In this document: positions 26,595 through 35,484 of the stretch, piece after piece
Position numbering within the stretch: position 1 is the stretch's first letter
How the letters are laid out: every line of letters begins with the position of its first letter
Assembly: GCF_020531945.1 (NCBI RefSeq)
Contig: NZ_JAJATZ010000005.1
Span: 1-64,000, forward strand
DNA length: 64,000 bases
Direction of reading: 5' to 3'
Source: Loktanella gaetbuli
GTDB taxonomy: Bacteria; Pseudomonadota; Alphaproteobacteria; Rhodobacterales; Rhodobacteraceae
The notes under the pieces: model-generated
Told to the model about the DNA's origin: nothing
Databases searched by the model: none
Seen by the model: only the letters and a program-made list of their open reading frames with translations
Made by a program: the position numbers and the translations under genes

Positions 26595-27956
26595 TTACTG
26601 ACCGATTGCGCGCAAAACACGGTCCAATGCGCGCCCCTGCTCGGACAGTGCCGGCGGCGCGTCCTTCACCAGCTCGTAATAGGCGTTGGGATCGTATTGC
26701 TGCACCGGCAGACGCAGATGATCCGTGGTCAACAGTCCCATCGCGGACAAAACCGCATAAGAGGCATTCACCTCGGCTTGCTGTGCGGTGATCACGTTGG
26801 CACGCGCATCCAGCAGGTCCTGTTCAGCGTTCAGCACGTCCAGTGTCGTGCGGGCCCCCAGTGTCGCTTCTTCGCGGACACCGTCGAACGCCAGACGCGC
26901 GGCGCGCACCTGTTCGGCGGTGGATGACAATTGCGACCGTGCGACCTGATAAACCGCATAGGCATTTGCAACCTGCTGACGAATCCCAAGGGTCGTGATG
27001 TGCAACCCTGCACGCGACTGGTCACGCTGCGCCATCGCTTGACGCACCACGGACGCAAGCGCCCCGCCCTGATAGATCGGCCCACCAATGCTGAGGCCGA
27101 CGCTGTTGCCGACGTTCAGATCGGGATCGACGCCGATCTGTGCATCCAGCGTCGCACGCGGGCCATAGGCCGCCTCGGCGCGTGCGATTCCCAGCTCTGC
27201 GGCAGACACGCCGAATTGCGCCTGAAGGATGTCGGGATGACTGCGCACTGCAACAGCGACCGCATCGGCCTCGGACTGCGCAACCGGCGCTGGCTGCGCC
27301 GTCGTGAGGTTGCCGGGCGCGCGCCCGATGGCCGCAGCGAATTCCGCTACGGCCTGTTCGCGATCACCGCGCGCGGATTCGAGCAGGGTACGCGCCTCGG
27401 CCAGACGCGCCTGGGCCAGTGCGACGTCCGTGCGCGTGACCTCGCCGACCTCGAACCGGTCCTGGGCGGCACCCAGTTCCTGGTTCAGCAGCCGCAGATT
27501 GTTTTCACGCAACGAAATAAAGGCGTTGGCGGCGATCACGCCCATATAGGCCTGAACACCGCGCAGCAGGACCTGTTGTTCGGCAGACCGCAGCGCCTGC
27601 CGCGTGCCCAGCACCAGTTCCTTTTGTGCCGCAATCGCCAGACGGTTTGCACCGCCGTCATACAGCGTCAGCTGGCCGGTCAGGGACAAAGACCCGGTAA
27701 AGCGGTCCGCTCCCACGGGGCGCGGGCTTTGGGTATTCACCGACGCGGCCCAGTTGATCACGGGCAGCAGGCGAGCGGTCGCCTGTGCGACGTCCTCGTC
27801 CGCGGCACGCAAGACAGCACGGTTCTGCGCAAGCAATCCGGAATTCGCGTAGGCATCCGTCAGCGCCTGGCTCAGTGTATCCGCATGGGCCAGTTGACCG
27901 ATCACCGATACGCACAGCACCGCGGCCCCACGACGCAACGTTTCCAGAACGCTCAC
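26595..27956 (-). CDS. tolC: TolC-family outer membrane efflux protein
   Basis: 453-aa outer membrane channel with signal peptide (MSVLETLRRGAAVLCVSVIG, cleavage near QLAHA) and two OEP repeats: alternating long alpha-hairpins such as FEVGEVTRTDVALAQARLAE and ARTTLDVLNAEQDLLDARAN. TolC trimers serve type I secretion and RND efflux. The GTG start overlaps the stop of the Pcm-like gene (GTGA), so the two form an operon. Confidence 0.92.
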   Translation of the reverse strand: MSVLETLRRGAAVLCVSVIGQLAHADTLSQALTDAYANSGLLAQNRAVLRAADEDVAQATARLLPVINWAASVNTQSPRPVGADRFTGSLSLTGQLTLYDGGANRLAIAAQKELVLGTRQALRSAEQQVLLRGVQAYMGVIAANAFISLRENNLRLLNQELGAAQDRFEVGEVTRTDVALAQARLAEARTLLESARGDREQAVAEFAAAIGRAPGNLTTAQPAPVAQSEADAVAVAVRSHPDILQAQFGVSAAELGIARAEAAYGPRATLDAQIGVDPDLNVGNSVGLSIGGPIYQGGALASVVRQAMAQRDQSRAGLHITTLGIRQQVANAYAVYQVARSQLSSTAEQVRAARLAFDGVREEATLGARTTLDVLNAEQDLLDARANVITAQQAEVNASYAVLSAMGLLTTDHLRLPVQQYDPNAYYELVKDAPPALSEQGRALDRVLRAIGQ

Positions 27957-28606
27957 AAGGCAAACTCCTTGGGCTTGCGAAAGCCACCCAGGATCGGGGC
28001 CCCTGCATTGAAGGCATAGCGCCAGCTGACACGACCATGCGCCTTGATGCCGATCCGTACGGTCCCCAACGCGCCGTCGGCAAAGATCGCCGCGATGCGC
28101 CCGCCATCCTTGAGCTGGTCAAGCAGGCTGTCGGGGACGACTTCCACAGCACCGTGGATCATCATCAGGTCATAGGGCGCAGATTTGGCACAGCCATCTT
28201 CCAGCGGGTTGACCATGACGGCGGCATTGTCGATCCCGTGGTCCGACAAATTTGTCTGCGCGTCATCCGCCAGATCCGCGTCGGATTCGACGGCCACGAC
28301 GAAATCGGCCAGCCGGGCAGCTACGGCAGCGGAATATCCCAGACCACAGCCCAGATCCAACATCACCTCGTGCGGTTGCACGTCGAGGGCATCAAGCATC
28401 TTTGCCAAGGTGCGTGGTTCCAGCATCACGCGCTCTGGGGACAGCATCAGGTTCTCGCCCACATAGGCTGCCTCGCGCAGCGATGACGGCACGAACGCCT
28501 CGCGCGGGATGGACAGCATTGCGTCGATGATGGGGAATTTGGTCACGTCTGATGGCCGCACTTGCGTATCGACCATCATCGTGCGGCGTGCTTGAAAATC
28601 TGCCAC
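27953..28606 (-). CDS. Protein-L-isoaspartate O-methyltransferase-like protein
   Basis: 217-aa SAM-dependent methyltransferase with motif I MLDLGCGLGYSAAVAARL and the family segments MMVDTQVRPSDVTKFPIIDAM and DLMMIHGAVEVVPDSLLDQL. Pcm proteins repair isoaspartyl residues, but alphaproteobacterial members upstream of tolC often lack the full Pcm active site, so activity is uncertain. A GTG at 28606 gives the usual length; ATGs at 28639 and 28648 are alternatives and no Shine-Dalgarno is decisive. Confidence 0.8.
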   Translation of the reverse strand: MADFQARRTMMVDTQVRPSDVTKFPIIDAMLSIPREAFVPSSLREAAYVGENLMLSPERVMLEPRTLAKMLDALDVQPHEVMLDLGCGLGYSAAVAARLADFVVAVESDADLADDAQTNLSDHGIDNAAVMVNPLEDGCAKSAPYDLMMIHGAVEVVPDSLLDQLKDGGRIAAIFADGALGTVRIGIKAHGRVSWRYAFNAGAPILGGFRKPKEFAL

Positions 28607-28762
28607 GGTCTGATTTGTCCGTCTGAATTGTTTATCCATCACCAATGCCATAGCTGGCGGTCGCGAGCAACGCATTGATCTGCGTTTGTGAGATAGCGCC
28701 GGCACGCGATTGCGCAATCCCCGTTGACCCCGCCCGCGTTCCGTCCTATCCGGGCGACGGAT

Positions 28763-28836
28763 GGCGAGTGGGCAGGTAGGTTATGCAGCGGATTGCAAAT
28801 CCGTGTAGACCGGTTCGATTCCGGTACTCGCCTCCA
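28763..28836 (+). tRNA. tRNA-Cys (anticodon GCA)
   Basis: Cloverleaf with acceptor GGCGAGT/ACTCGCC, anticodon stem CGGAT/ATCCG around TTGCAAA-type loop (anticodon GCA), T-arm CCGGTTCGATTCCGG, discriminator T and encoded CCA at 28834-28836. It lies in the 347-bp interval between the Pcm-like gene and smc, which otherwise holds only the palindromic repeat at 28894. Confidence 0.96.
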
Positions 28837-28893
28837 TCACCCCTTTTTCGATAGATTTCTGGCCGACGCGATGCCTGCGATCAGCCCAGACTG

Positions 28894-28947
28894 CGGGATG
28901 GCGGGCGGGGCGCGTTTGCCCGGAACGGGCCAAACAGCGCCGTCCCG
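28894..28947 (+). repeat. Palindromic repeat element, copy 1 (after tRNA-Cys)
   Basis: Left flank GGGATGGCGGGCGGGGCGC, then the inner hairpin GTTTG-CCCG/CGGG-(C)-CAAAC, then right flank AACAGCGCCG. The outer arms GGGATGGCG and CGCCGTCCC also pair (one G.U). Two other intergenic copies and one in cobN share both flanks. It lies 57 nt after tRNA-Cys and just before the convergent smc stop, so it probably terminates transcription. Confidence 0.7.
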
Positions 28948-28953
28948 ACATCG

Positions 28954-31900
28954 TCAGGCCACCATCTGTTCCGCTTTTTTCAGATCAACCGACACCAGCT
29001 GGCTGACGCCCTGTTCCGCCATCGTCACACCAAACAGGCGGTCCATCCGGCTCATGGTGACAGCGTGGTGCGTGATGATCAGGAACCGGGTCTGTGTCCG
29101 GCGTGTCATCTCGTCCAGCAGATCACAGAATCGGGTGACGTTTGCATCGTCCAGCGGCGCATCTACCTCGTCCAGAACACAGATCGGCGCGGGGTTCGCC
29201 AAGAACACCGCGAATATCAGCGCCATGGCCGTCAGCGTCTGTTCACCACCCGACAACAGGCTCAGCGTCGACAACTTCTTACCCGGTGGCTGGCACATGA
29301 TTTCCAGCCCGGCATCCAGAGGATCATCGCTTTCGACCAGTTCAAGCCGCGCCTCACCACCACCGAACAGATGCGCAAACAGGGTACCAAAGCTTTCGTT
29401 GACCTGCTCGAATGCCGTCAGCAGCCGTTCGCGCCCCTCGCGGTTCAGGCTCGCGATTCCCGACCGCAGTGCTGCAATCGCCTCTTCGAGGTCGCGCTTT
29501 TCCTCGACCAGCGACGCATGTTCGGACTGCACCGCGCGGCTGTCCTCCTCGGCCCGCAGATTGACGGACCCCAAGGCGTCGCGCTGACGCCGGTGACCTG
29601 CGACCTCGGCTTCGATCCGGTCAACGGGCGGGATCGTGTCCGGATCAATGGCCAGCACCTCGATCAATGCGGCCGGTGTCAGGTCACGTGCGTCACGGAT
29701 GCTCATGACAGCCGCCGCAACGGTCTCGCCTGCAGCTTCTGCACGGGCATCCGCCGCGGCACGGGCCTCGCGCGCCTCGGATGCGGCGCGTTCGGCATCG
29801 CGTTCCGCCAGGGTCGCCGTCCGCAGATCGCCCTCCCCGACCGAAAGCGCATCACGCGCGGCGGCATGACGCCGTTCCGCCGCCTGCAAGGACCCGGCCA
29901 ATGTTTCACGCTGTGTTGCCAACGTGGCGGGCGTATCGTGCGCAGCGGTCAATTCTGCCTCGGACGCGGCCTTGCGCGCTTCCAGTTCGGCCAGCCGCCC
30001 GGTGGCGGTGTCCAGCCGCGTGCGCCAGCCCGTCAGATCCTTGGCAATGGTGCGTAGTCGCGCCGCGCGCGTGTCACCGGCACTGCGCAACTCATCCGCG
30101 GCAGCGCGGCGGTCCATCAGCGTCATGCGCGCTGCTTCGACCGTGACGCGCAGATCGTCGACGGCTGCGCGGGCCGCGGTCAGGTCCTCCAGCTGTGCGA
30201 CTGCGGCGGTGGCCTGCTGCAATTCAGTCCGGGCCGCCGTTGCCTCATCCGCGTGCCGCGTCTGCGCAAGCGCGGAGGCATCCAGTTTGCTTTGTGCCAG
30301 ATCACGATCCGCCTCGGCGCGCGAGGCGGCGCGCCGTGCGTCCGTGACCTGTGCATCGGCCGCGCGCCGGGCCGCGCGGGCAGATGTGTCGGCCTCGGTC
30401 AACTCCTTCAGCCGTGTGGCAAGCTTGTCGTGCGCCGCCTGCGCGTCACCGGCAACCGTTTCGGCCTGCGCCAGATCGGCACGCAGACGCGCCAGCCGGT
30501 TGACCTGTTCCAGACGCAAGGCCGCAGCCGAAGGCGCATCCGCCGCCCCTGCCCGCAATCCGTCCCAGCGCCACAGATCACCCTCGACCGATACCAGCCT
30601 TTGGCCCGGCTGCAGATCCCGCTGCATTGCAGCCCCCCGGTCTGCCGCGACCACCCCGACCTGCGACAGGCGGCGCGTCAGGGCCGTGGCCCCCGTCACC
30701 GTGTCGGCCAGCGGACGTGCGTCACCCGGCAGTGGCGGCACTGTCGGATAGGCCTCCAGCGCGACCCAGCCTGTCGCGGCATCATCCGTCACCACCGGTG
30801 CCTTGAGGTCGTCGGACAATGCGGCCCCCAACGCCCGCTCAAATCCCGGTGCCACGGTCAATGCATCCAGCAGCGCGGTTGCATCACCCCGGTCGCGGTC
30901 CACCAGCCGGGTCAGCGCCGCGACCTCTGCACGCAACGCGCTGGCCTCGCCTTCGGCTGCGGACCGCGCGGCGCGCGCCTCGGATTCGCTGGCCTGCGTT
31001 TTTGCGCGTGCCGCCTCGGCCATGGCGAGCGTTTCCTCGGCACGACGCGCCGTTTCGGTTGCAGCTTCTTCGGCCTGCCGCGCCGCATCAGAGGTCTGCG
31101 CAAGTGTCGCAAGCGTGGCCACGGCAGCAGCATTCGCATCGCGTGCCTGTTGTTCCTGCTGTTCGGCCCGCGCCACCCGTTTGGCGCTGTCCTCGGCCAG
31201 TCGCTGTGCGGATTGATGCCGCGCCGCAAGGCGTGCCGCATCCTCGGTCGCCTGCCCCAGATCGGCCTCACGGGTGCCCAGCACCTCGGCTGCGGCGACA
31301 GCCTCGCCCATCGCCGATTGCAAGGCAGCCTCATGACCGGCCTGTGCTGCCTCCAGCGCGGTCTGTTCGGCCTCCAGTGCGGCGATGCTCTCGCCTGCAT
31401 CGGCATTCAGCGCGACCTCGCGGCTGATGTCGCGGGACAGCTGGGCAATGCGTGCGGTCAGGGTTTCGATGGCCTTGACCGCGCGTGTCTCTGCCGATTC
31501 CAGTTGGTCGCGTTCCACGATCAGGCGCTGGATCACGGCGGCGGCGATGGCGTCCTCGTCGCGCAGCGCCGGCAGTGCGTCCTCGGCCATCTGCCGCGCC
31601 GAGGCTGCCGCGCGGGCAGCGGCCTCGGCCCGCACGGCCTGTGTCGTGCAGTCGCGCACGGCAGCCTGTGCGGTAGCATAGGCCGCGTCCGCATCCCGCC
31701 AGCGCCGGTACAACAAAACACCCTCGGCCTGACGCAGTGCAGTTCCGATTTCGCGGTAGCGAGCAGCCTGCCGCGCCTGCCGCGCCAGCGTGCCCAGCTG
31801 TGCCGCCAGTTGCGCGATCACGTCATCGACGCGGGTCAGGTTGCCTTCTGCGCCGCGCAGTTTCAGCTCTGCCTCGTGGCGGCGCTGATACAGCCCCGAA

Positions 31901-32409
31901 ATGCCAGCCGCCTCTTCCAGGATGCGACGGCGGGATTTGGGTTTGGCGTTGATCAACTCGCTGATCTGCCCCTGCCGGACCAGCGCCGGCGAATGCGCCC
32001 CGGTCGAGGCATCGGCAAACAGCATCTGCACATCGCGGGCGCGCACATCCTTTGCACCGACCTTGTAGGCAGACCCTGCATCACGGGTGATGCGCCGCGT
32101 GATATCCAGCGAATCGCTGTCATTGAACGCCGCAGGTGCCAGCCGTTCGCCGTTGTCGATCTGCAGCACGACCTCGGCGAAATTGCGTGCAGGGCGCGTC
32201 GCCGTGCCCGCAAAGATCACGTCCTCCATGCCGCCGCCGCGCATGGCAGAGGCGCGGTTTTCGCCCATGACCCAGCGCAACGCCTCGAGAAGGTTGGATT
32301 TTCCGCAACCGTTGGGTCCCACGACACCGGTCAGCCCGTCCGCGATCACCAGATCGGTCGGGTCGACAAAGCTCTTGAAGCCATTCAGGCGGAGCTTGGT
32401 GAACTGCAT
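28954..32409 (-). CDS. smc: Chromosome segregation protein SMC
   Basis: 1151-aa SMC ATPase. N-terminal Walker A GPNGCGKSN (residues 31-39), long Ala/Arg/Glu coiled coils flanking a central hinge near residues 510-640, and a C-terminal head with the ABC signature LLSGGEQTLTAMAL and Walker B VCVLDEVDAPLDDAN-type sequence (here ICVLDEVDAPLDD). It organises and segregates the chromosome together with ScpA/B, which are not in the window. The ATG begins MQFTKLRLNGFKSFVD, the usual SMC start. Confidence 0.97.
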   Translation of the reverse strand: MQFTKLRLNGFKSFVDPTDLVIADGLTGVVGPNGCGKSNLLEALRWVMGENRASAMRGGGMEDVIFAGTATRPARNFAEVVLQIDNGERLAPAAFNDSDSLDITRRITRDAGSAYKVGAKDVRARDVQMLFADASTGAHSPALVRQGQISELINAKPKSRRRILEEAAGISGLYQRRHEAELKLRGAEGNLTRVDDVIAQLAAQLGTLARQARQAARYREIGTALRQAEGVLLYRRWRDADAAYATAQAAVRDCTTQAVRAEAAARAAASARQMAEDALPALRDEDAIAAAVIQRLIVERDQLESAETRAVKAIETLTARIAQLSRDISREVALNADAGESIAALEAEQTALEAAQAGHEAALQSAMGEAVAAAEVLGTREADLGQATEDAARLAARHQSAQRLAEDSAKRVARAEQQEQQARDANAAAVATLATLAQTSDAARQAEEAATETARRAEETLAMAEAARAKTQASESEARAARSAAEGEASALRAEVAALTRLVDRDRGDATALLDALTVAPGFERALGAALSDDLKAPVVTDDAATGWVALEAYPTVPPLPGDARPLADTVTGATALTRRLSQVGVVAADRGAAMQRDLQPGQRLVSVEGDLWRWDGLRAGAADAPSAAALRLEQVNRLARLRADLAQAETVAGDAQAAHDKLATRLKELTEADTSARAARRAADAQVTDARRAASRAEADRDLAQSKLDASALAQTRHADEATAARTELQQATAAVAQLEDLTAARAAVDDLRVTVEAARMTLMDRRAAADELRSAGDTRAARLRTIAKDLTGWRTRLDTATGRLAELEARKAASEAELTAAHDTPATLATQRETLAGSLQAAERRHAAARDALSVGEGDLRTATLAERDAERAASEAREARAAADARAEAAGETVAAAVMSIRDARDLTPAALIEVLAIDPDTIPPVDRIEAEVAGHRRQRDALGSVNLRAEEDSRAVQSEHASLVEEKRDLEEAIAALRSGIASLNREGRERLLTAFEQVNESFGTLFAHLFGGGEARLELVESDDPLDAGLEIMCQPPGKKLSTLSLLSGGEQTLTAMALIFAVFLANPAPICVLDEVDAPLDDANVTRFCDLLDEMTRRTQTRFLIITHHAVTMSRMDRLFGVTMAEQGVSQLVSVDLKKAEQMVA

Positions 32410-32611
32410 TGCGCGCGCTATCCTTGAACTGGCGGGCAGGATGCGTCACGGCAAAGCCCCGAGTCAACGCGCACAGCACCGCATCTGCGCTGATGCGCCC
32501 AGTTATCCACAAGATATTGCGCAGCTCCAGCCAGCCCCTCACGTCGGGAAAGCCTGACAGAACGCCGCAGTCCGCCCTTGACGCTGGACACCCCCGAAGC
32601 GCACAAAGGGC

Positions 32612-32806
32612 AGGCAAGGTTCCCCACACAGACGCAAAGCGTTGGGGATGAAACTGGGAATGCGGAACGGGCCGATCCGATCAAGGAGGCCCCCAGCCGC
32701 AGCCGCCCCCGCGACTGTAAGCGGAGAGTGCGTCGTCGATATGCCACTGGGGCCAGCCCCGGGAAGGTGACGCCGCACCTTGACCCGCAAGCCAGGAGAC
32801 CGGCCC
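32612..32806 (+). ncRNA. Cobalamin (B12) riboswitch
   Basis: The aptamer landmarks appear in order: GGTTCC near 32619, GATGAAACTGGGAATGCGG, the B12-box region CCGCGACTGTAAGCGG, GCCACTGG, CCGGGAAGG and GACCCGCAAGCCAGGAGACC at the 3' end. It lies 52 nt upstream of cbiM in the same orientation, so adenosylcobalamin should repress cbiM and the genes beyond. The rest of the 448-bp gap between smc and cbiM (32410-32611) shows no gene and probably carries the two divergent promoters. Confidence 0.95.
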
Positions 32807-32857
32807 TGCACATTGAAACACCACCCGCCGGGGATGGCGGGCAAAGGAGACGACATT

Positions 32858-33532
32858 ATGCATATCGAACCGGGCCTTGTGACAGGCGCAAAAATGGCAT
32901 TGGGCGCAGTGACCGCAGCAGGCGCTGCCACCGTCAGCGCAAAACTGGTATGGGAAAGCGCCGCAGAGCGCGGGCTGGTCAGCCTCGGCGCACGCGCCGC
33001 GATGGCCACCATGGCCACCGTGGTCTTCTTCGAGGTCCTGCCCCACTTTGTCGCAGGTCCGTCCGAGGTCCACCTGATCCTGGGTTCAACCCTGCTGCTG
33101 ATGCTTGGCACGGCCCCCGCCGCGATCGGTCTGGCAATGGGCCTGCTTGTTCAGGCGTTGTTCCTGTCCCCCAGCGACCTGCCGCAATACGCGATGAACG
33201 TGACCACGCTGCTGGTGCCCCTGCTCGGGCTGCACTTTGTCGCGCGCAAGGTGATCGCGTCCGACACGGCCTACGTCGATCTGACCTACACGCAGGCCCT
33301 GAAACTGTCCGCCACCTATCAGGCCGGCATCGTGGCCTGGGTTGCCTTCTGGGTGATGTGGGGTCAGGGCATGGGTGCCGAAACGATGGTGTCGCTGGCA
33401 ACATTCGGTGCGGCCTACATGACCGTGTTGCTGCTGGAGCCGCTGGTCGATCTGGTCGTGCTGGCGGGTGCCAAGGCACTGCGCGCGAACGGCTCTTCGC
33501 TGCTGAACAGCCGCGTCTACAACGCCGCCTGA
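32858..33532 (+). CDS. cbiM: CbiM-like cobalt transport membrane protein
   Basis: 224-aa polytopic membrane protein beginning MHIEPG, a CbiM-type N-terminus in which Met1 and His2 can ligate cobalt, followed by about six hydrophobic helices. AAAGGAG lies before the ATG. It is directly under the B12 riboswitch. No cbiN, cbiQ or cbiO follows, so it either works alone or with an energising module elsewhere. The reading frame runs upstream into the riboswitch, but only the ATG at 32858 gives a sensible N-terminus. Confidence 0.82.
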   Translation: MHIEPGLVTGAKMALGAVTAAGAATVSAKLVWESAAERGLVSLGARAAMATMATVVFFEVLPHFVAGPSEVHLILGSTLLLMLGTAPAAIGLAMGLLVQALFLSPSDLPQYAMNVTTLLVPLLGLHFVARKVIASDTAYVDLTYTQALKLSATYQAGIVAWVAFWVMWGQGMGAETMVSLATFGAAYMTVLLLEPLVDLVVLAGAKALRANGSSLLNSRVYNAA

Positions 33533-33558
33533 ACAACACCCCATTGACTTGAAATCAA

Positions 33559-33585
33559 CGGGCCGAGGGGTATCCCCTTGGCCCG
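33559..33585 (+). terminator. Strong hairpin between cbiM and cobW
   Basis: CGGGCCGAGGGG (33559-33570) pairs with CCCCTTGGCCCG (33574-33585), 12 bp with one G.U around the three-base loop TAT. It may terminate or attenuate the riboswitch transcript before cobW. No T-tract follows. Confidence 0.55.
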
Positions 33586-33612
33586 ATCCCTATTCCGCGC
33601 AGGAGCGTTCCC

Positions 33613-34704
33613 ATGGCTAGCAAAATTCCCGCCACCGTCGTCACAGGATTTCTGGGCGCGGGCAAAACCACACTGATCCGCCACATGCTGCAAAACGCCA
33701 ACGGCAAGCGCATCGCGTTGATCATCAATGAATTCGGCGATCTGGGCGTGGACGGCGACATTCTGAAAGGCTGCGATCAGGACGCCTGCGACAAGGACGA
33801 CGTGGTCGAACTGTCGAACGGTTGCATCTGCTGCACCGTGGCCGATGATTTCATCCCCTCGATGGAGGCCCTGCTGGCCCGCGACCCTGCGCCCGATCAC
33901 ATCGTGATCGAAACCAGCGGTCTGGCCCTGCCGCAACCGCTGGTGCGGGCGTTCAACTGGCCGGGCCTCGCCAGCCGCGTGACGGTGGACGGCGTGGTGA
34001 CCGTCGTGGACGGCGTCGCTGTCGACGAAGGCCGGTTTGCCCATAACGTCGATGCCGTGGACGCCCAGCGCCGCGCCGACGAAGGTCTTGATCACGAAAC
34101 GCCACTGTCCGAACTGTTCGAGGATCAGATCGCCTGTGCCGACATGATCGTCATCAACAAGACCGACCTGATGAAACCAGAGGCCGCCGCCGCCCTCGCG
34201 GCCCGCCTCAAATCCGAATCCCGCGATGGTGTTCAGGTGGTTCGCACCGCGATGGGTGCCCTGCCCGTCGATGTGCTGCTGGGTCAGGGGATCGGTGCCG
34301 AAAACGATCTGGAATCGCGGCACGAGGTGCACCACCATCATCACGATGATGACGATGACCATGATCACGACGACGATGATGATCACGACCACCACCATCA
34401 TCATGCCCATGAACACGGCCACGACGAATTTGATTCCTTTGTGGTCGAGCGGGCGGAAATCGATGATCCGGCGGCCTTTGCGACCCAGCTTGCCGACGTG
34501 ATCCGCGCCCACGATATCCTGCGGCTCAAGGGGTTCACGTCGGTCGCTGGCAAGCCGATGCGCCTGACGGTGCAGGCGGTCGGCCCGCGGGTTGATCACT
34601 ACTACGATCAGCCGCTGGGTCAGACCCCGCGCGGTGCACGCCTCGTGGTGATCGGTCAGGCCGGTCTTGACCGCGCCGCGATCACGGCGGCCTTGTCCGC
34701 CTGA
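33613..34704 (+). CDS. cobW: CobW-family GTPase metallochaperone
   Basis: 363-aa COG0523 GTPase. Walker A GFLGAGKTT (residues 12-20), the metal-binding CICC motif in GCICCTVADD (Cys71, 73, 74), NKTD guanine motif in INKTDLM, and a His/Asp-rich tract at about residues 237-272 before the C-terminal CobW domain. It is thought to deliver cobalt to CobN during hydrogenobyrinic acid diamide metallation. AGGAG precedes the ATG. Downstream GNAT overlaps its stop by one base. Confidence 0.95.
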   Translation: MASKIPATVVTGFLGAGKTTLIRHMLQNANGKRIALIINEFGDLGVDGDILKGCDQDACDKDDVVELSNGCICCTVADDFIPSMEALLARDPAPDHIVIETSGLALPQPLVRAFNWPGLASRVTVDGVVTVVDGVAVDEGRFAHNVDAVDAQRRADEGLDHETPLSELFEDQIACADMIVINKTDLMKPEAAAALAARLKSESRDGVQVVRTAMGALPVDVLLGQGIGAENDLESRHEVHHHHHDDDDDHDHDDDDDHDHHHHHAHEHGHDEFDSFVVERAEIDDPAAFATQLADVIRAHDILRLKGFTSVAGKPMRLTVQAVGPRVDHYYDQPLGQTPRGARLVVIGQAGLDRAAITAALSA

Positions 34705-35153
34705 TGCTGACCGTCGCGCCAGCCGATCCGCGCGACCCCGACGGTCGCCGCCTGCTGACGGCCAGCCACGCATTTCTGCTGTCGAAATATCCGCCAGAGT
34801 TCAGCTTTGCCCTGTCGGTCGACGAACTGGCCGCACCGCACATCCGGTTTTTCATCGCCAACCAGGACGGCGATGCCCTGGGCTGTGTCGCACTCGCGAA
34901 CAAGGGAGACTACGGCGAGGTGAAATCGATGTTCGTGGATCCCGCTGCACGCGGATCTGGGGTAGGTGCGGCTCTTATGCAGGCCCTGATCGCCGAGGCG
35001 CGCACCCAAGGCCTCGCCCTTTTGCGCCTTGAGAGTGGCGATGACCTCTACGCCGCGCACAGGCTTTATGCACGGCATGGGTTCACGCCATGCGGCCCAT
35101 TCGGCGACTACGTCGAGGGACCGCATTCGGTGTTCATGGAATGCCGGCTATGA
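34704..35153 (+). CDS. GNAT-family N-acetyltransferase
   Basis: 149-aa acetyltransferase with the acetyl-CoA binding motif A VDPAARGSGVGAALMQALI and a C-terminal RHGFTPCGPFGDY block typical of GNATs. It is fused translationally (TGATG overlap) to cobW. Substrate unknown; the link to B12 synthesis is positional only. Confidence 0.88.
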   Translation: MLTVAPADPRDPDGRRLLTASHAFLLSKYPPEFSFALSVDELAAPHIRFFIANQDGDALGCVALANKGDYGEVKSMFVDPAARGSGVGAALMQALIAEARTQGLALLRLESGDDLYAAHRLYARHGFTPCGPFGDYVEGPHSVFMECRL

Positions 35154-35158
35154 CAGCG

Positions 35159-35419
35159 TTACTTGTCCAGCTTTTCCGGACCGCGCACGGTCTTGGGACC
35201 CATCTCGTCGATGGCGATCTTGTCGGCGCCTTCATTGGGACGGTCCAGCGGCAGGCCGCCGGTTTCCGCCAGCTTGGCAGCGCGACTGGCTTTCATCCGC
35301 TCCAAAAGGGCGGCCTTGTCGTTGCGCGCATCGCCGGTCTGCGGATTGCGCCCCTTGCCGTCGCGGGTCTTGGGCGCGTTGCGGCCCGGCTTTGCGGCGC
35401 CGGATTTGCTGTAGTCCAT
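35159..35419 (-). CDS. Small basic hypothetical protein
   Basis: 86-aa very hydrophilic, Lys/Arg/Gly-rich protein (MDYSKSGAAKPGRNAPKTRD ... LLERMKASRAAKLAETGGLP), predicted largely disordered. It lies on the opposite strand inside the B12 gene series, between the GNAT gene and cobN. GAGGCA precedes the ATG. No family recognised beyond resemblance to small conserved alphaproteobacterial proteins. Confidence 0.6.
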   Translation of the reverse strand: MDYSKSGAAKPGRNAPKTRDGKGRNPQTGDARNDKAALLERMKASRAAKLAETGGLPLDRPNEGADKIAIDEMGPKTVRGPEKLDK

Positions 35420-35484
35420 GGGATTGCCTCATGTATCAATGGTTGGCATGCGACCTACGCTGACCTGTCGAAAGGTCAAGCATA

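Noticed and set aside
30253..32427. 724-codon open frame antisense to smc
   Set aside because: High-GC shadow of smc; composition is Arg/Cys/Gly-rich, no domain is visible and smc on the other strand is unmistakable.
33544..33558. TTGACTTGAAATCAA as an FNR/FnrL box
   Set aside because: The half-sites are one base too far apart and it lies after cbiM next to a terminator-like hairpin, not at a promoter.
33517..34773. 418-codon antisense frame with a Val/Ile/Met-rich stretch that looks like membrane helices
   Set aside because: The hydrophobic run is just the complement of the His/Asp tract of cobW.
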